This document shows positions 1 to 9,500 of a DNA stretch of 64,000 bases, piece after piece. A program made the position numbers and the translations under genes. The notes beneath the pieces are model-generated. The model searched no databases and was not told where the DNA came from. It saw only the letters and a program-made list of their open reading frames with translations. Within the stretch, counting starts at the first letter, position 1, and each line of letters opens with the position of its first letter. The stretch comes from Parastagonospora avenae f. sp. tritici 18332-5 (lineage: Eukaryota > Ascomycota > Dothideomycetes > Pleosporales > Phaeosphaeriaceae). Location of the stretch: the NCBI GenBank assembly GCA_022559985.1, contig JAFJTR010000116.1:17552-81551 (forward strand), in the 5' to 3' direction.

Positions 1-58
1 TAGAGCAGTGAGAAAGATTGCTGCGTAAAGGTAGAGAAGAGTTGTTTACCTGTGGGTC

Positions 59-570
59 TCAGGTTGAGCGTGAGCCCATGCGAATATTCTGCGACCATAG
101 ATCAGCGAGCCTTGTGATAGAATCGTCGCTCCATTTCTTGTAGTTGAGGTTTGATCGTGTCTTAGCTTCACTCGCATAGTGAGGGCGTATTCGCAGTAAG
201 TTGAGGACTGCGGCGCAGTGTCGGACTAGGGCTTTGTTCTTCGCGTTCTTGTATCCTCCTGTCTGATTATAGATAAAGAGATGATAGATTAATGATTATG
301 ATGTGTTCGTGTTCTGTGTCTACGGGATTCGATCCCTTCACGTGTTCTTATTCGGCTAGCTTAGCCTATTGGTCCCTGCTTCTCTCGCATGAGATCCAGT
401 TGCTGTAACCTGTTTTATCTGACACCTCCATGTTCTCTCAGCTAGTGCTCAGCTTGTGCAGGTGTAATAGACAGCCGATTAAAGGACGAGAGAATTCCTT
501 CTGCGCTCCGAGTAACGCGACCGTCTGCAGTTTGTTGCGCAATTAGTGCAGCGACAGTGAATATCTGGAC
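59..570 (-). pseudogene. Decayed copy A of a repeated WSD-motif module
   Basis: The reverse strand reads as a protein related to copy B at 5082-5456. Shared landmarks are TRSAEG, LREH(G/S)GY, the basic stretch NAK(K/N)KA and WSDDSITRLADLW. The frame is broken in three ways. There is an in-frame TAG at 444-442, where copy B has a lysine codon. A 165-bp LTR-like element sits at 260-424. There is a TGA at 61-59. A possible splice donor (CACAG/GTAAAC) follows at 50-49, so the gene may once have continued past the window start. I do not recognise the family and assign no function. The module lies downstream of the zinc-finger ORF at 736-1698 on the same strand and may have been its 3' part. The pseudogene call rests on comparison with copy B. 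Confidence 0.6.
260..424. mobile_element. Solo LTR-like insertion (165 bp) with 5-bp target duplication
   Basis: The element begins TGTCTGA and ends TCTGACA, the TG..CA ends typical of LTRs. It is flanked by direct CCTCC repeats at 255-259 and 425-429. Removing the element and one CCTCC copy rejoins the reverse-strand frame as LREHGGYKNAK, which aligns without a gap to LREHSGYANAK in copy B (5082-5456). That comparison defines an empty site. No second LTR, primer-binding site or polymerase gene is present here, so it is either a solo LTR or a small non-autonomous element. Confidence 0.7.
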
Positions 571-735
571 GCGAAAAGTAAGTATAGAGTAATAGAGCTA
601 GCCTGTGGTTCATGGGCATGATATTGTCTCAGTGAGAATGTTCGTGTTGCGTGCATAGCGATTTGCATTTCACATGAGATGCGGCAAGTTATTATTAGTA
701 CTGTATATTGCTACCTCGTGTCTGTAGGTATGTGG

Positions 736-1698
736 TTATGAAAATACGTTGCGGGAGGAAAGTTGTCGAGAGCTTCCTCCTGCTTCAGATGCGTATTGGA
801 AGACTTTGTGCACTCCCAGCAGATGCCTCATCGTTTTATCTTTAGCATCGAACGACTTTGCACACGAGTCCAGTGGACATTCCCACATGCCTTCATCGTT
901 ACGGACAGGCGTGGCCTTCGCTGGAAATTCTCGACGGGGCTGAGGCCCTTGCTGGTCAGTTTTGTGCAACCCACGGAGGTGCTTTTTCGCAGTTTCCCTA
1001 GTTTCAAAAGATTTCGTACATTTCTCGATGGGGCACCCCCATTTGCCTTCTCCATTGAGAAAAGGTACGGTGCCTGATGGCTGATCCTTTTGACGCTTCC
1101 TCTTATCGTTTCGAGGCGTAGGACTGATCGCCCGTTTCGCTGCAAGAGTCGACGAGCGAGTCCTCCTTCCTAGTAGTTCGCTCGATGAATGTTCTGGAGC
1201 CATGATGTTGGTATGAGGTCTTAGTCTTGGATCTAGGTGTTCCAAATAAGAGTTGTTGCATCCCAGGCGCGGTGGCGCTCCGGGGACAGAGGTGAGCAGC
1301 GTTTCAGTAGGCTGAGTGAAGGGCTGATATGACGTTTGAGCAGGGAATGAATTATTGTAGCTCTCTAGTTGTGGTGAGGCTGAGGGCATCGAGGCGAGCA
1401 GCGCATCATCGAACTGAGCGGGGTGCTGATTGTAGTTGTTGTCGGGAAGCCAATTCTCGTGGCGCTCTAGTTGTGGTGAGGCTGCGGGAATCGAGGCGAG
1501 CAGAGCATCAGCAAACTGAGCGAGCTCAGCTGAGGGCTGGTTGAAGTTGTTGGCGAAAGGCGACTTCTCGCGGCGCTCTACTGGTGGCGAGGCTTCGGCT
1601 GTCGAGGCGAGCGTAGCATCAACGGGCTGAGCTGGGGGTTGATTCAGGTTGTGGGCAGTGACAGCGCTGGAGGTTGCGTCGGCGTTGGCATTGCGCAT
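736..1698 (-). CDS. C2H2-type zinc-finger protein with N-terminal repeats
   Basis: This is a 320-residue single-exon reading frame with an ATG at 1698. Residues about 20-145 hold four imperfect repeats of roughly 36 residues, recognisable by NQP, LLAS(I/M)P and ASP(Q/R)LE. A basic nuclear-localisation-like stretch (KRKRQK) follows near residue 200. Two zinc fingers lie at about 222-245 and 274-297, each spaced C-x4-C-x12-H-x4-H and each preceded by a W(G/E)CP turn. A nuclear DNA- or RNA-binding role is inferred from the fingers only. A paralogue truncated inside its first finger lies at 5814-6557. Each of the two is followed on the same strand by a WSD-module remnant, so the real gene may have further exons downstream. 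The 3' end is uncertain for that reason. Confidence 0.65.
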   Translation of the reverse strand: MRNANADATSSAVTAHNLNQPPAQPVDATLASTAEASPPVERREKSPFANNFNQPSAELAQFADALLASIPAASPQLERHENWLPDNNYNQHPAQFDDALLASMPSASPQLESYNNSFPAQTSYQPFTQPTETLLTSVPGAPPRLGCNNSYLEHLDPRLRPHTNIMAPEHSSSELLGRRTRSSTLAAKRAISPTPRNDKRKRQKDQPSGTVPFLNGEGKWGCPIEKCTKSFETRETAKKHLRGLHKTDQQGPQPRREFPAKATPVRNDEGMWECPLDSCAKSFDAKDKTMRHLLGVHKVFQYASEAGGSSRQLSSRNVFS

Positions 1699-2106
1699 CT
1701 ATGAAATAGTTAGGCAGTGCGAAAAGCAAATGTTTTCAGAACACTAACAGTCTCTTCTTGCGTAGCTATCAATTGCAAATGATTGAGTATGAAATTTGTA
1801 TTATGCATTGGCGGCCACGACTGTATGTTTCCTGGTTGCTGAACCTAATGACGCGAAGGTGTTGTCTTGAATTCCATGATGTTCCTGTCGCAAATAATAG
1901 TTTTCATGCCTTCAACGATTATTTTCTTGACCTCAAAACTGTTGATGCTGAAGGAGGAATCAAGAGAAACTGTCGCTCATATCGCTCTTCAGTTAACCTT
2001 CGATACGACTCAACAGTTCTAAATTAGACTTTTATAAGAGTTTGTGTCGTATTGACATTGAGGCAGATGTTATAGCTTCACTGTCGGTAGACCGGGTATT
2101 GGATGT

Positions 2107-2124
2107 GTACGCCCGCAGGCGTAC
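2107..2124. repeat. Hairpin palindrome
   Basis: GTACGCC and GGCGTAC arms (7 bp, perfect) flank a CGCA loop. A second one lies about 140 bp downstream (2267-2282; CCGTAC and GTACGG arms, TTGC loop). Their role is unknown. Confidence 0.6.
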
Positions 2125-2491
2125 GCCAAAAGGTGAGCAGGCAAGATGATTCTGTTGATTACTTGACTACTACCCTCTCTCTCCTTGCGGAGAAGGAGGG
2201 TTCTTATCTACATGTGGCCCCTTGGTGCACAGACTGTATTGAGCCGCAATTGCGCCGTGAATTAAGCCGTACTTGCGTACGGACATTCACAGCGTTTTCG
2301 ACGAGCTGTTAGAAGAGAACCTAAGAGGATAGATACAAAGAGAGAAAAAAAGGAAACAGGACTTACGGCGACGTCAACTACATGCTGATAGCAAAATTTG
2401 ACGAAAATGATAGACGACAACTATGAATGCGTGCGGGTTTAGGCGCTCCGAATCTTATCGTGCTGTCGTATGCCTACGCGAACAGGACGTC

Positions 2492-2499
2492 TATATAAA
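2492..2499 (+). promoter_or_regulatory. TATA box of the 2692 gene
   Basis: A TATATAAA octamer lies 193 bp upstream of the ATG at 2692 on the same strand, with no other ATG-initiated gene between. The spacing fits a core promoter with a leader of about 160 bp. Confidence 0.5.
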
Positions 2500-2691
2500 A
2501 CCATGACTCTTGGCTGTTGAGTGTGTGCGCAATAAAGGAGTCAGGACGATGTTGGCAATAATGGACACGTGGTGTTCCACAACATCACTAATTTCCCCAG
2601 CGCGTCACGCTAAACGGCGATCTGTTGTGACATGGGACGACGCGTCGCAAACCTTCACCCAGACATCATTCAAAGGTAGTCAAACAACACA

Positions 2692-3195
2692 ATGGCAGAT
2701 TCAGATACTCCAGCTAGTTTGGACTTCGATGATGAACTGGAACGCGTTCAGAAGCGCCTCGTCTTGTACCAGGAGAAAATCAACGAAGTTGCAGACGTGC
2801 TGGACAATTATCACATCAACTCCGTTGATGCGTCTGATGCGCGATGTCAAGAGTATCATCAGAAGTTACAAAACCATCGCCGGCAGGTTGTCCACCTGAA
2901 GAAGCAACAAGGAGCGATATTGAAAGAGAAGCAGCGCGACGCAAAGCGCGCCGAGCTAGCCATAGATGAAAGGCACCAGCGAGCAGTGGCTGAGGTTCAA
3001 AGTCATCGGCAAGCAGCGATCGCGAGATATGAAATAGAAGCGAGCGTCAAGAGTGCAGAAAGTCGGGCGTATGAGTATGCTCGACCAGATGCAAGCAAAG
3101 GAACATACGTACCGGCAGCGGCATTCCCATCTCACCGTCGAGCTCCTGTAGGACGTGTTGATCCAATTAAAGCCGCCAGAATAAACCAAAAATAA
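2692..3195 (+). CDS. Hypothetical coiled-coil protein
   Basis: A 167-residue single-exon frame follows a TATA box. Residues about 10-125 are rich in Glu, Lys, Gln and Arg with few prolines and look like a long charged alpha-helix or coiled coil. The last 40 residues are basic and unstructured (ending with AARINQK). There is no signal peptide or membrane segment. I recognise no family. A similar small, basic, coiled-coil-type gene, now interrupted, lies at 40165-40823, but the resemblance is compositional and I do not claim homology. Confidence 0.6.
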   Translation: MADSDTPASLDFDDELERVQKRLVLYQEKINEVADVLDNYHINSVDASDARCQEYHQKLQNHRRQVVHLKKQQGAILKEKQRDAKRAELAIDERHQRAVAEVQSHRQAAIARYEIEASVKSAESRAYEYARPDASKGTYVPAAAFPSHRRAPVGRVDPIKAARINQK

Positions 3196-3413
3196 CCTAT
3201 GAGCATGCACGACTCACATCAGGTCGTCAGCCCGTTGATCCCTTCGCCACAGACTTCCCAGATGGCCACTCTCTTAGCCGAGATCAGCTCATCCTCTTGC
3301 AATGAATCTGCGAGAAGCCCGAGCTAGTCGTGCACTACCCACACACCAAATCATTCCTCGAAGAAACGCTCCAACACTGTATAAGTGAAACTTGTATTAG
3401 TGCGAAGGCCACT

Positions 3414-3941
3414 ATGGACCAGTATCATCAAGCGGCTGCGACTGGAACTTGCAATCGTTTACCGCAAGAGATGCAGGACCTGCACAACGATATTGCGCAG
3501 CAAGAGAACCTACCCGACCTGGCGAAACTCGTTCTCTTGATGGACACATTCGTGCCATACGGGCGCTACACTACCTATAATGCTATGCGAGAATGGGTAC
3601 ATGAAGTCCGCCACAAATGCCCGGACTCTCATATCGCCAGCGCCTTGAGAAAGGGAGCTTCGCGATTTTCGCTTGATGACATACCTGTACACCGTATCGT
3701 GGAGCGCAATGGCGGTGTTAGTAACTTCAACGGAAGAGCCTGTGCCTGGGGCGATCATCTTCCCGAGTCAGACGTTGACACTCGTGAAGCGCTTTGGAAA
3801 GAAGACGGCGGTCGACTGGACAAGAATGGGACGATCCTGGGTGGCCGCCTGGAGTTGCAAGAGGTTGAAGAAGAGATGAAGGGAACGATGGTGAAGAAAT
3901 ATATCAACAACTTCCCGTACCGATTCGGCGGGTGGGACTGA
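3414..3941 (+). CDS. Alkyltransferase-like (ATL) DNA-binding protein, active-site Cys replaced by Val
   Basis: The ATG at 3414 gives 175 residues. About residues 44-125 match the DNA-binding domain of O6-methylguanine-DNA methyltransferases: VPYGRYTTYNAM (helix entry), SALRKG, then IPVHRIVERNGGVSNF in place of the catalytic PCHRV block. The acceptor cysteine is valine here, so the protein cannot take up an alkyl group. This is the hallmark of ATL proteins, which bind alkylated guanine, flip the base and recruit nucleotide-excision repair; known ATLs have Trp or Ala at that place. The aromatic C-terminal end (NNFPYRFGGW) also resembles ATLs. The domain is longer than in bacterial or yeast ATLs, with an insertion between the motifs. 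The frame is open upstream to 3330, but only through non-ATG codons. Confidence 0.82.
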   Translation: MDQYHQAAATGTCNRLPQEMQDLHNDIAQQENLPDLAKLVLLMDTFVPYGRYTTYNAMREWVHEVRHKCPDSHIASALRKGASRFSLDDIPVHRIVERNGGVSNFNGRACAWGDHLPESDVDTREALWKEDGGRLDKNGTILGGRLELQEVEEEMKGTMVKKYINNFPYRFGGWD

Positions 3942-4303
3942 TCATGATCAGTCCTGCAATACTTCGCGCTGGTCTTGCACGATGCCAACATAGCGCTACC
4001 ACTTGACTCATGGAATACTCGATCGAGCTTCATTACTCATGAGGCACGCATCCTTCTGCCAACCAAAGAGAGGACGACATACGGGTTGCGTCGACTTATT
4101 TAAGACGGCCGTCCATGACATGTCTCAGTCGTCACAAAGCGATGTGATACAACACACTCGTGATTCTTTCTCGTCACTTCAGTCACATCACAACACTGTT
4201 GGACTTCCATAAGCGCTCTTCAACAATCGCCGGGCTGCCGAACCAACTTCGCCGGCTCACCGCAAGGCTCAACTTACCCAGACGACCAACCAACAGAACC
4301 ACC

Positions 4304-4702
4304 ATGTGCACATTCGCCTGGAAAAGACACGACGAGCTCATCTCCAAATGCTCATACCTAGCCCACGACCTCAAAACCCGAGCCGATAAAGCCGAAGCGC
4401 GCATCGCGAAAGAAGACAAACGCGACATCAGCGGCGAGCACCACGCCTCCATCGTCAAGAAATGGATTTTCCTGCAGGGACTAAACCGCATGGCGCAAGG
4501 CACCGAAAACCTCTCTGACTGGGAGCTGCAAGGAAGGAAAGCTGATCGAACGCACTCGCCTTTCGACGCGGAGCTTGCGATTCATTCGAGATATGCGTGG
4601 GCGTTGGACATGGGCGGGCAGGCTTGGGTTTCGCCGTCGGGGGCGTTGATGCAGCTGGAGAAGGCGCTGGAGTTGGCGCTGGTGCAGGTTTTGGAGATTT
4701 GA
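4304..4702 (+). CDS. Hypothetical protein
   Basis: A 132-residue single-exon frame starts at an ATG in a strong fungal context (ACCACCATG). The first half is helical and charged; the second half has several Trp residues (KKWIF, SDWEL, YAWAL, QAWVS) and ends in a Leu/Ala-rich helix. There is no signal peptide. The frame is open further upstream to about 4160, but the 4304 start is better supported. I do not recognise the family and infer no function. Confidence 0.55.
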   Translation: MCTFAWKRHDELISKCSYLAHDLKTRADKAEARIAKEDKRDISGEHHASIVKKWIFLQGLNRMAQGTENLSDWELQGRKADRTHSPFDAELAIHSRYAWALDMGGQAWVSPSGALMQLEKALELALVQVLEI

Positions 4703-5081
4703 TGGGTGTGTCAGAAGGAGCTTTCGTGCTCGCTGGTCAGCGTGATCGGAGTATTTGGTGCACGCGGAGGTGGTAAACAAAAATCGAGCTGCATTCATAT
4801 CTGCATCAGCAATACATGTTCCTATCGCAAAGCTACAAGCATCCTTGTCATGCAGCGGATCTCACGTCCTGCTGTATATGATCTGCCTCTTACTTCGTGA
4901 TGCAAGGACTTGGTAATATTGTCTGCCATTGTCACTGTGTGCATCACGGCCAGGCATAACGCCTTTATCCGGCTTGCCCAGATGACTTTCGCCTTCGCAA
5001 ACACCAACTGCTTCGTGTCTAGATATATGTTGACTATTTTGGCGCGCAAGAGGATCGAGAAATGATACAGGCAGATTCCAA

Positions 5082-5456
5082 TTATCGCCAATGTTCTGAT
5101 ATAAGTTCTAAGTCAGTTATCCATGCAACGACATACCTATAGAGATGCTTACCTGTAGATTTTCGTATCAAGGAATTTTGAAGCCTGCTGCGGCGCTTCC
5201 AGAGATCAGCAAGCTTGGTAATGGATTCGTCGCTCCAGCTATAACAACTGGGATTGCTTTGTATCTTCTCTTTCGTCGAATTAAAGGGCAGCAGCTCTAG
5301 AATTATGTTGTAGTGTCGCATTGGGGCTTTCTTCTTCGCGTTCGCGTAGCCACTATGCTCTCGCAGCTTTTGCTCAGCTTCCGCCTAGGTAATTAGTAGT
5401 CGATAAAAAGAGTGAAGAAGGCCTTCAGCGCTTCGAGTAGCACGGGGGTCTGACAT
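5082..5456 (-). pseudogene. Decayed copy B of the WSD-motif module
   Basis: This is the paralogue of 59-570. From an ATG at 5456 it reads MSDPRATRSAEG, then an in-frame TAG at 5387-5385 (a proline codon in copy A), then AEAEQKLREHSGY, a Lys-rich stretch and WSDESITKLADLW. An optional intron (GTAAGC donor near 5154, ..GACTTAG acceptor) precedes a short tail ending at 5084-5082. The TAG follows a branch-like CTACTAAT, so it could be read as a 3' splice site. But copy A aligns base for base through this point without an intron, so a nonsense mutation is more likely. The family is unrecognised. It is downstream of the truncated zinc-finger gene at 5814-6557, the same arrangement as copy A. Confidence 0.55.
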
Positions 5457-5813
5457 TGCAGAACAAATTTTCGCAGGTGCCCAGTTGGTGAAACTCGTGA
5501 TTTGGTGTGAGTGTGGGAGTAGTAGGTCAAAGGCTTAGCATACTAGCATATAACGCACGGACATGACGTCGAGGCTAACTGGAAACGTCATGCAAGAAAT
5601 TTGGGTAGTCATCCGTACATATATATCATTTTATTTTAGTCTGATCTAGTCCTTCTCCCACGCAAGCAAAATACATTATAGTATCATATGGAAACACGCA
5701 ACCTCGAAGCAGTCAAGTTCATAGTCCCTCATCAGTACGAAAACAGAAGTTCATGTTCTCTGATAAACTTTGTTCACTTTGCGAAGATGATTCGTGGCAC
5801 TTTGTCTAATTGA

Positions 5814-6557
5814 TTAAGACTTTACGCAGCCCTGAATCGGACATTGCCATTGGCCTGCTGTGTTGAGAAAAGGAGCGGTCGTCGCTGTCGTCGCTGGGAG
5901 GTTCTGTTCCTCAGTCTGGTTTAGATGAGGTCGCTGAGAAGACATGCGAATGACTCTTGTGGTGGGTGGCGCAGCTGATGTAGGAAGCGAAGCTGAGGTA
6001 TGAGGCAGAGCTGGAAAATCCAATGCTGGATCTAGCCAAGGCAACATTGGGCGCCCGGAATTGGTGTGAGAGGGCTCTTGAGGCTGAGAAAAGACTGATA
6101 TGGTGTTGTAGTCGAAATTTGGGGCTTCTGGGGTCATCCATGTTAAAGTGAGCGGAGCCTCGCAATGGTGACCTGGAAATTGAATGTCGAGGAGGGTCTC
6201 TGGTGTTACCCAGGTCAAAGTATGCGCAGCTCCTAGATGCCCACCAACAGAGGCGGCAGGGTTCGTAGTCTTAGTAGCTGAGAGAAGTTGGGTGGGGACG
6301 TTGACAGCGAGGTCACTGATTGCAGGAGGCAGCGGTGCAGTATTTAGAGATTCGTCGATCGCAGCAGGAGTCCCTTCATCGGCGACAGGTCCTAGATGTC
6401 CACCAACAGAGGCGACGGGGCTCGTAGTCTCAGTAGCTGAGAGACGTGGGGCGGGCACAATATCTACCACCTCACCCAAAGACCGCATGCTACGAACTTT
6501 CATCACACTTGTGTCGTTCAATTGACTCATAGTACTATAGTCATGCATTGCTCCCAT
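5814..6557 (-). pseudogene. Zinc-finger paralogue truncated inside its first finger
   Basis: The 247-residue frame ends PFLNTAGQWQCPIQGCVKS-stop. The paralogue at 736-1698 continues from an equivalent point (PFLNGEGKWGCPIEKCTKSF) into two complete C-x4-C-x12-H-x4-H fingers. Here the TAA falls three residues after the second cysteine, so both zinc-binding histidines and the whole second finger are lost. The N-terminal half carries its own repeats (SAT(E/K)TT(S/N)P, ASVGGHLG and TW(V/M)TPE twice each). It may be translated, but it cannot form the finger. No intron that would restore the finger could be found nearby. Confidence 0.6.
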
Positions 6558-9500
6558 TCGAACTGCGTCTTCATTTCAAATACGACTACTGCACACACCG
6601 TTTCATTCCAGGTAATTTGGCTACTCTTTACGGCCCTCAAAACACCCTCTTTTACTTGAACGTCGACACATGGACGGAAAACTCACGTTGTGTTTGGATA
6701 ATAATGAACTTACGATACAGCGACCGTATACCACAAATTCCATATTTCTCAGTGGAGATATCGTCAATAGGAAATCCTCCGAACACCAAGCGTGTACTTG
6801 ACAGAATTTATTTGCGACCTCACGACATATAAATATGCAAACACCAAACACTGCTACAAGCAATGTATCCTCGCCCTGCCGTCACGCCTTAGAGTTGACA
6901 CTTTCTCATACCTCGCACAAAGTCAATGTGGAAAACTGTCGGATCATGCGTACCAGCAGGTACGTCGGCCGCCCAATGATGCCCAACAGCCGACTCGATC
7001 CTACTTCGGCCGTACTCGCATCAGATCATATACACCTCCATAGTACCCTCAGATAGGGAGATAGATCAATCGAATACAATGCAGTTATAGTTATCTCACT
7101 TTCAGCACTAGTGCTACAAGGCCTACCAACAAAAACAGTATCAAACTCCATGAGAGTTAGTTTAATTTTCCCGCAGTGCAACACCGGCCTACCGAACGGC
7201 ACCAGAACATGGACATAATACACCTGCATATCGATGGTGATAGTATAGCTGCTCTCAAATTTGCATTTCAATGTGGTTACCAGACCCGCATCTCGTTTTT
7301 GCTTCGACAAACATTTTTCTAGCACTCAAATGTACTTAAACGGTAGATGAAAATTGTGCATTACGAATGTCACTCAAAACTCACCTTATTGTTATTGTTA
7401 GCATTAGAAATGCATTACGATGACTTATTGCAAGAGTTACACTGTTTGAGCAGGCAATCGTAACTGTTCCTTAAAGTAAAACAGGCACTTAACACCCAAT
7501 TTTCACGTATCAAGCATGTAACTTAAATTATCGACAACATCATGATAGTACAGCACTACGCAAGCAGAAGGTGAGCACAGTAAGTAATCACAATCGTCTC
7601 AAGAAGCGTTTCCCAAAGCAAAGTTTCACTAAATATGTGCATTATACTGACGATTGGGGATTTCTTAAAATTCGCGAGGACACTACAATATCACAATACT
7701 ACTATCATAGTGTAAAGCACACAGCTCGGCTTATAAGGGCGTGCGTGCATCAAGGAAGAATTGTGTACAGATATACCCGTCTCCGATCTCATGTCATTCA
7801 AGACTTTGAACCGGCGTCTGACGTCTTTCAACCAGCCTTCAACATAAATCGTTCCAAAATCATGCGCCACCGGGAACCTACAGCTGTAAGGTAAACAAAA
7901 TCACCCCCGGATCGCGCGGAAACTTGACAATGACGAGCCATCAATTCAGCGACTGACTATTGATCGCGTGCATCTCTCCCGTTTGCGATTCGTCAAAATC
8001 TTCTCAAAACCAGAGATGGAAAAAGCAAATCATCTGCCACATACCTTGCAGATCGCAGGAGCGGAATAATTGCACCAATGAGCTGGGTACTCATACCCAT
8101 CTTTCTTTCCACTGCATAGGTACACAAGTCACTATGAAATGTTCTCGTCTCATGACATGCTATCCAAGCCAACACATACAATGAAATGCAGCACAGCATG
8201 TTGATCAATGTCGACAAGACCCATTCATTCACCCCTATCCGCTCGCAAAATATCCCTCGAATCACCACCCCTACCCAAGGTCTCCATCTCGCTCGCCTCA
8301 TTCTGATTCATCGTCAGACCGCCCAACTCACCGCGTCCATCCAGATCACCACCCTCGCTTCCTTACTATGCGACCATGTTCTTGCCAAGAACACAAACTT
8401 AACAGTTAATGATCACTCCGTATATCCGACTCGCCATATGACCATCTTCACGCCAAGAATATGAGGTTACAATACCTACCAAGAGAGTGGGAGCGAGAGT
8501 GCAACTCTACGCTATCGATACCGTCGATCACCGTTATTCGTGTTGCTGTATCCCTACATTTGTGCACGTTATGCACCTCAAGTCACATTCGCCATACTTT
8601 CGGACCGTTCAGCGCCACACCAACACAGCAATGATGCTCACTTGCGCCACACATTTACGGCCGGAAGCAGCACAGGCAGCAAGGCAGAATCCAGACCGAT
8701 TAATTCCAAGAAGCGTTGATCGCTCTTGCGCAAGACTCTTGAGATGCAGATCCAATATTTGGTTCAGGATCAAGTAGGTTTATGATGGGCGGGCGTCGAG
8801 TCATGTCACGCGCTGCATCCTGGTCGGGAAAAGCGGGTGATCAGCAGAGGCAGCGCTTTACTGCGCGTGGTAGTGGTTTGGGCGAGTGTGTTGACGAACA
8901 TACGCGTGTGTCGAGCGTGCAGGAAAGCAGGTTCATGTACGCAACGGGGCCGCCGAGCATCCAGCTCTCCACATTCGACCCGGACTTCGTCAACAGTCGC
9001 CCGAACGGGTTGACAGACTGCATGCGCACGACTCGAAGGGGGTGCGAGTCGAGCTGAAGGTAGCGGGAGAACCAGAACCAGGGTGTTGTCAAGAAAGTGG
9101 TGTGAGGAGTGCATGCCACACACGCTTTTACACATTGCAGCTCCATGGCAATTCGACCGTTGGGCTAGCTTACCTCGTTGTTGGGAGCCAATTAGCTGTC
9201 GCAGGCTGGGAAATACACATGCTGCCTCGGTATCCAAAACGTTCAGCCTTGTTCGTAGTTTCTTGTCTGGGGTTCTTGTGAGAAGTTCGTCTAACCCTAG
9301 CACATAAGCAGCCTTTTTCGCTCGATATCTCTGGCCGTGACTAAAAGAATGCCGTTCGCTTTATCGTTGTGTGCTTACCGGCGCTGACAGGGTTGCCTCG
9401 CGCGACCACTTCACCGGCGCAAAGCCTCACATCCCACAACATCATGGTTGGAGAGGTGGTACTTGCGCGTGGGTCGAGTCCATGTACTCGCTGTTCCGAC

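Larger units (their letters stand above)
1699..2691. other. Intergenic, no gene seen; TATA box and small palindromes
   Basis: No convincing coding sequence is visible. Two perfect hairpin palindromes lie at 2107-2124 and 2267-2282. A TATATAAA box at 2492-2499 lies about 190 bp before the ATG at 2692 and is a plausible core promoter for that gene. Confidence 0.5.

Noticed and set aside
5375..5400. CTACTAATTACCTAG as an intron 3' end in WSD copy B
   Set aside because: Copy A aligns without gaps through this point as coding sequence, and no matching donor with the right phase was found; kept as a minor alternative.
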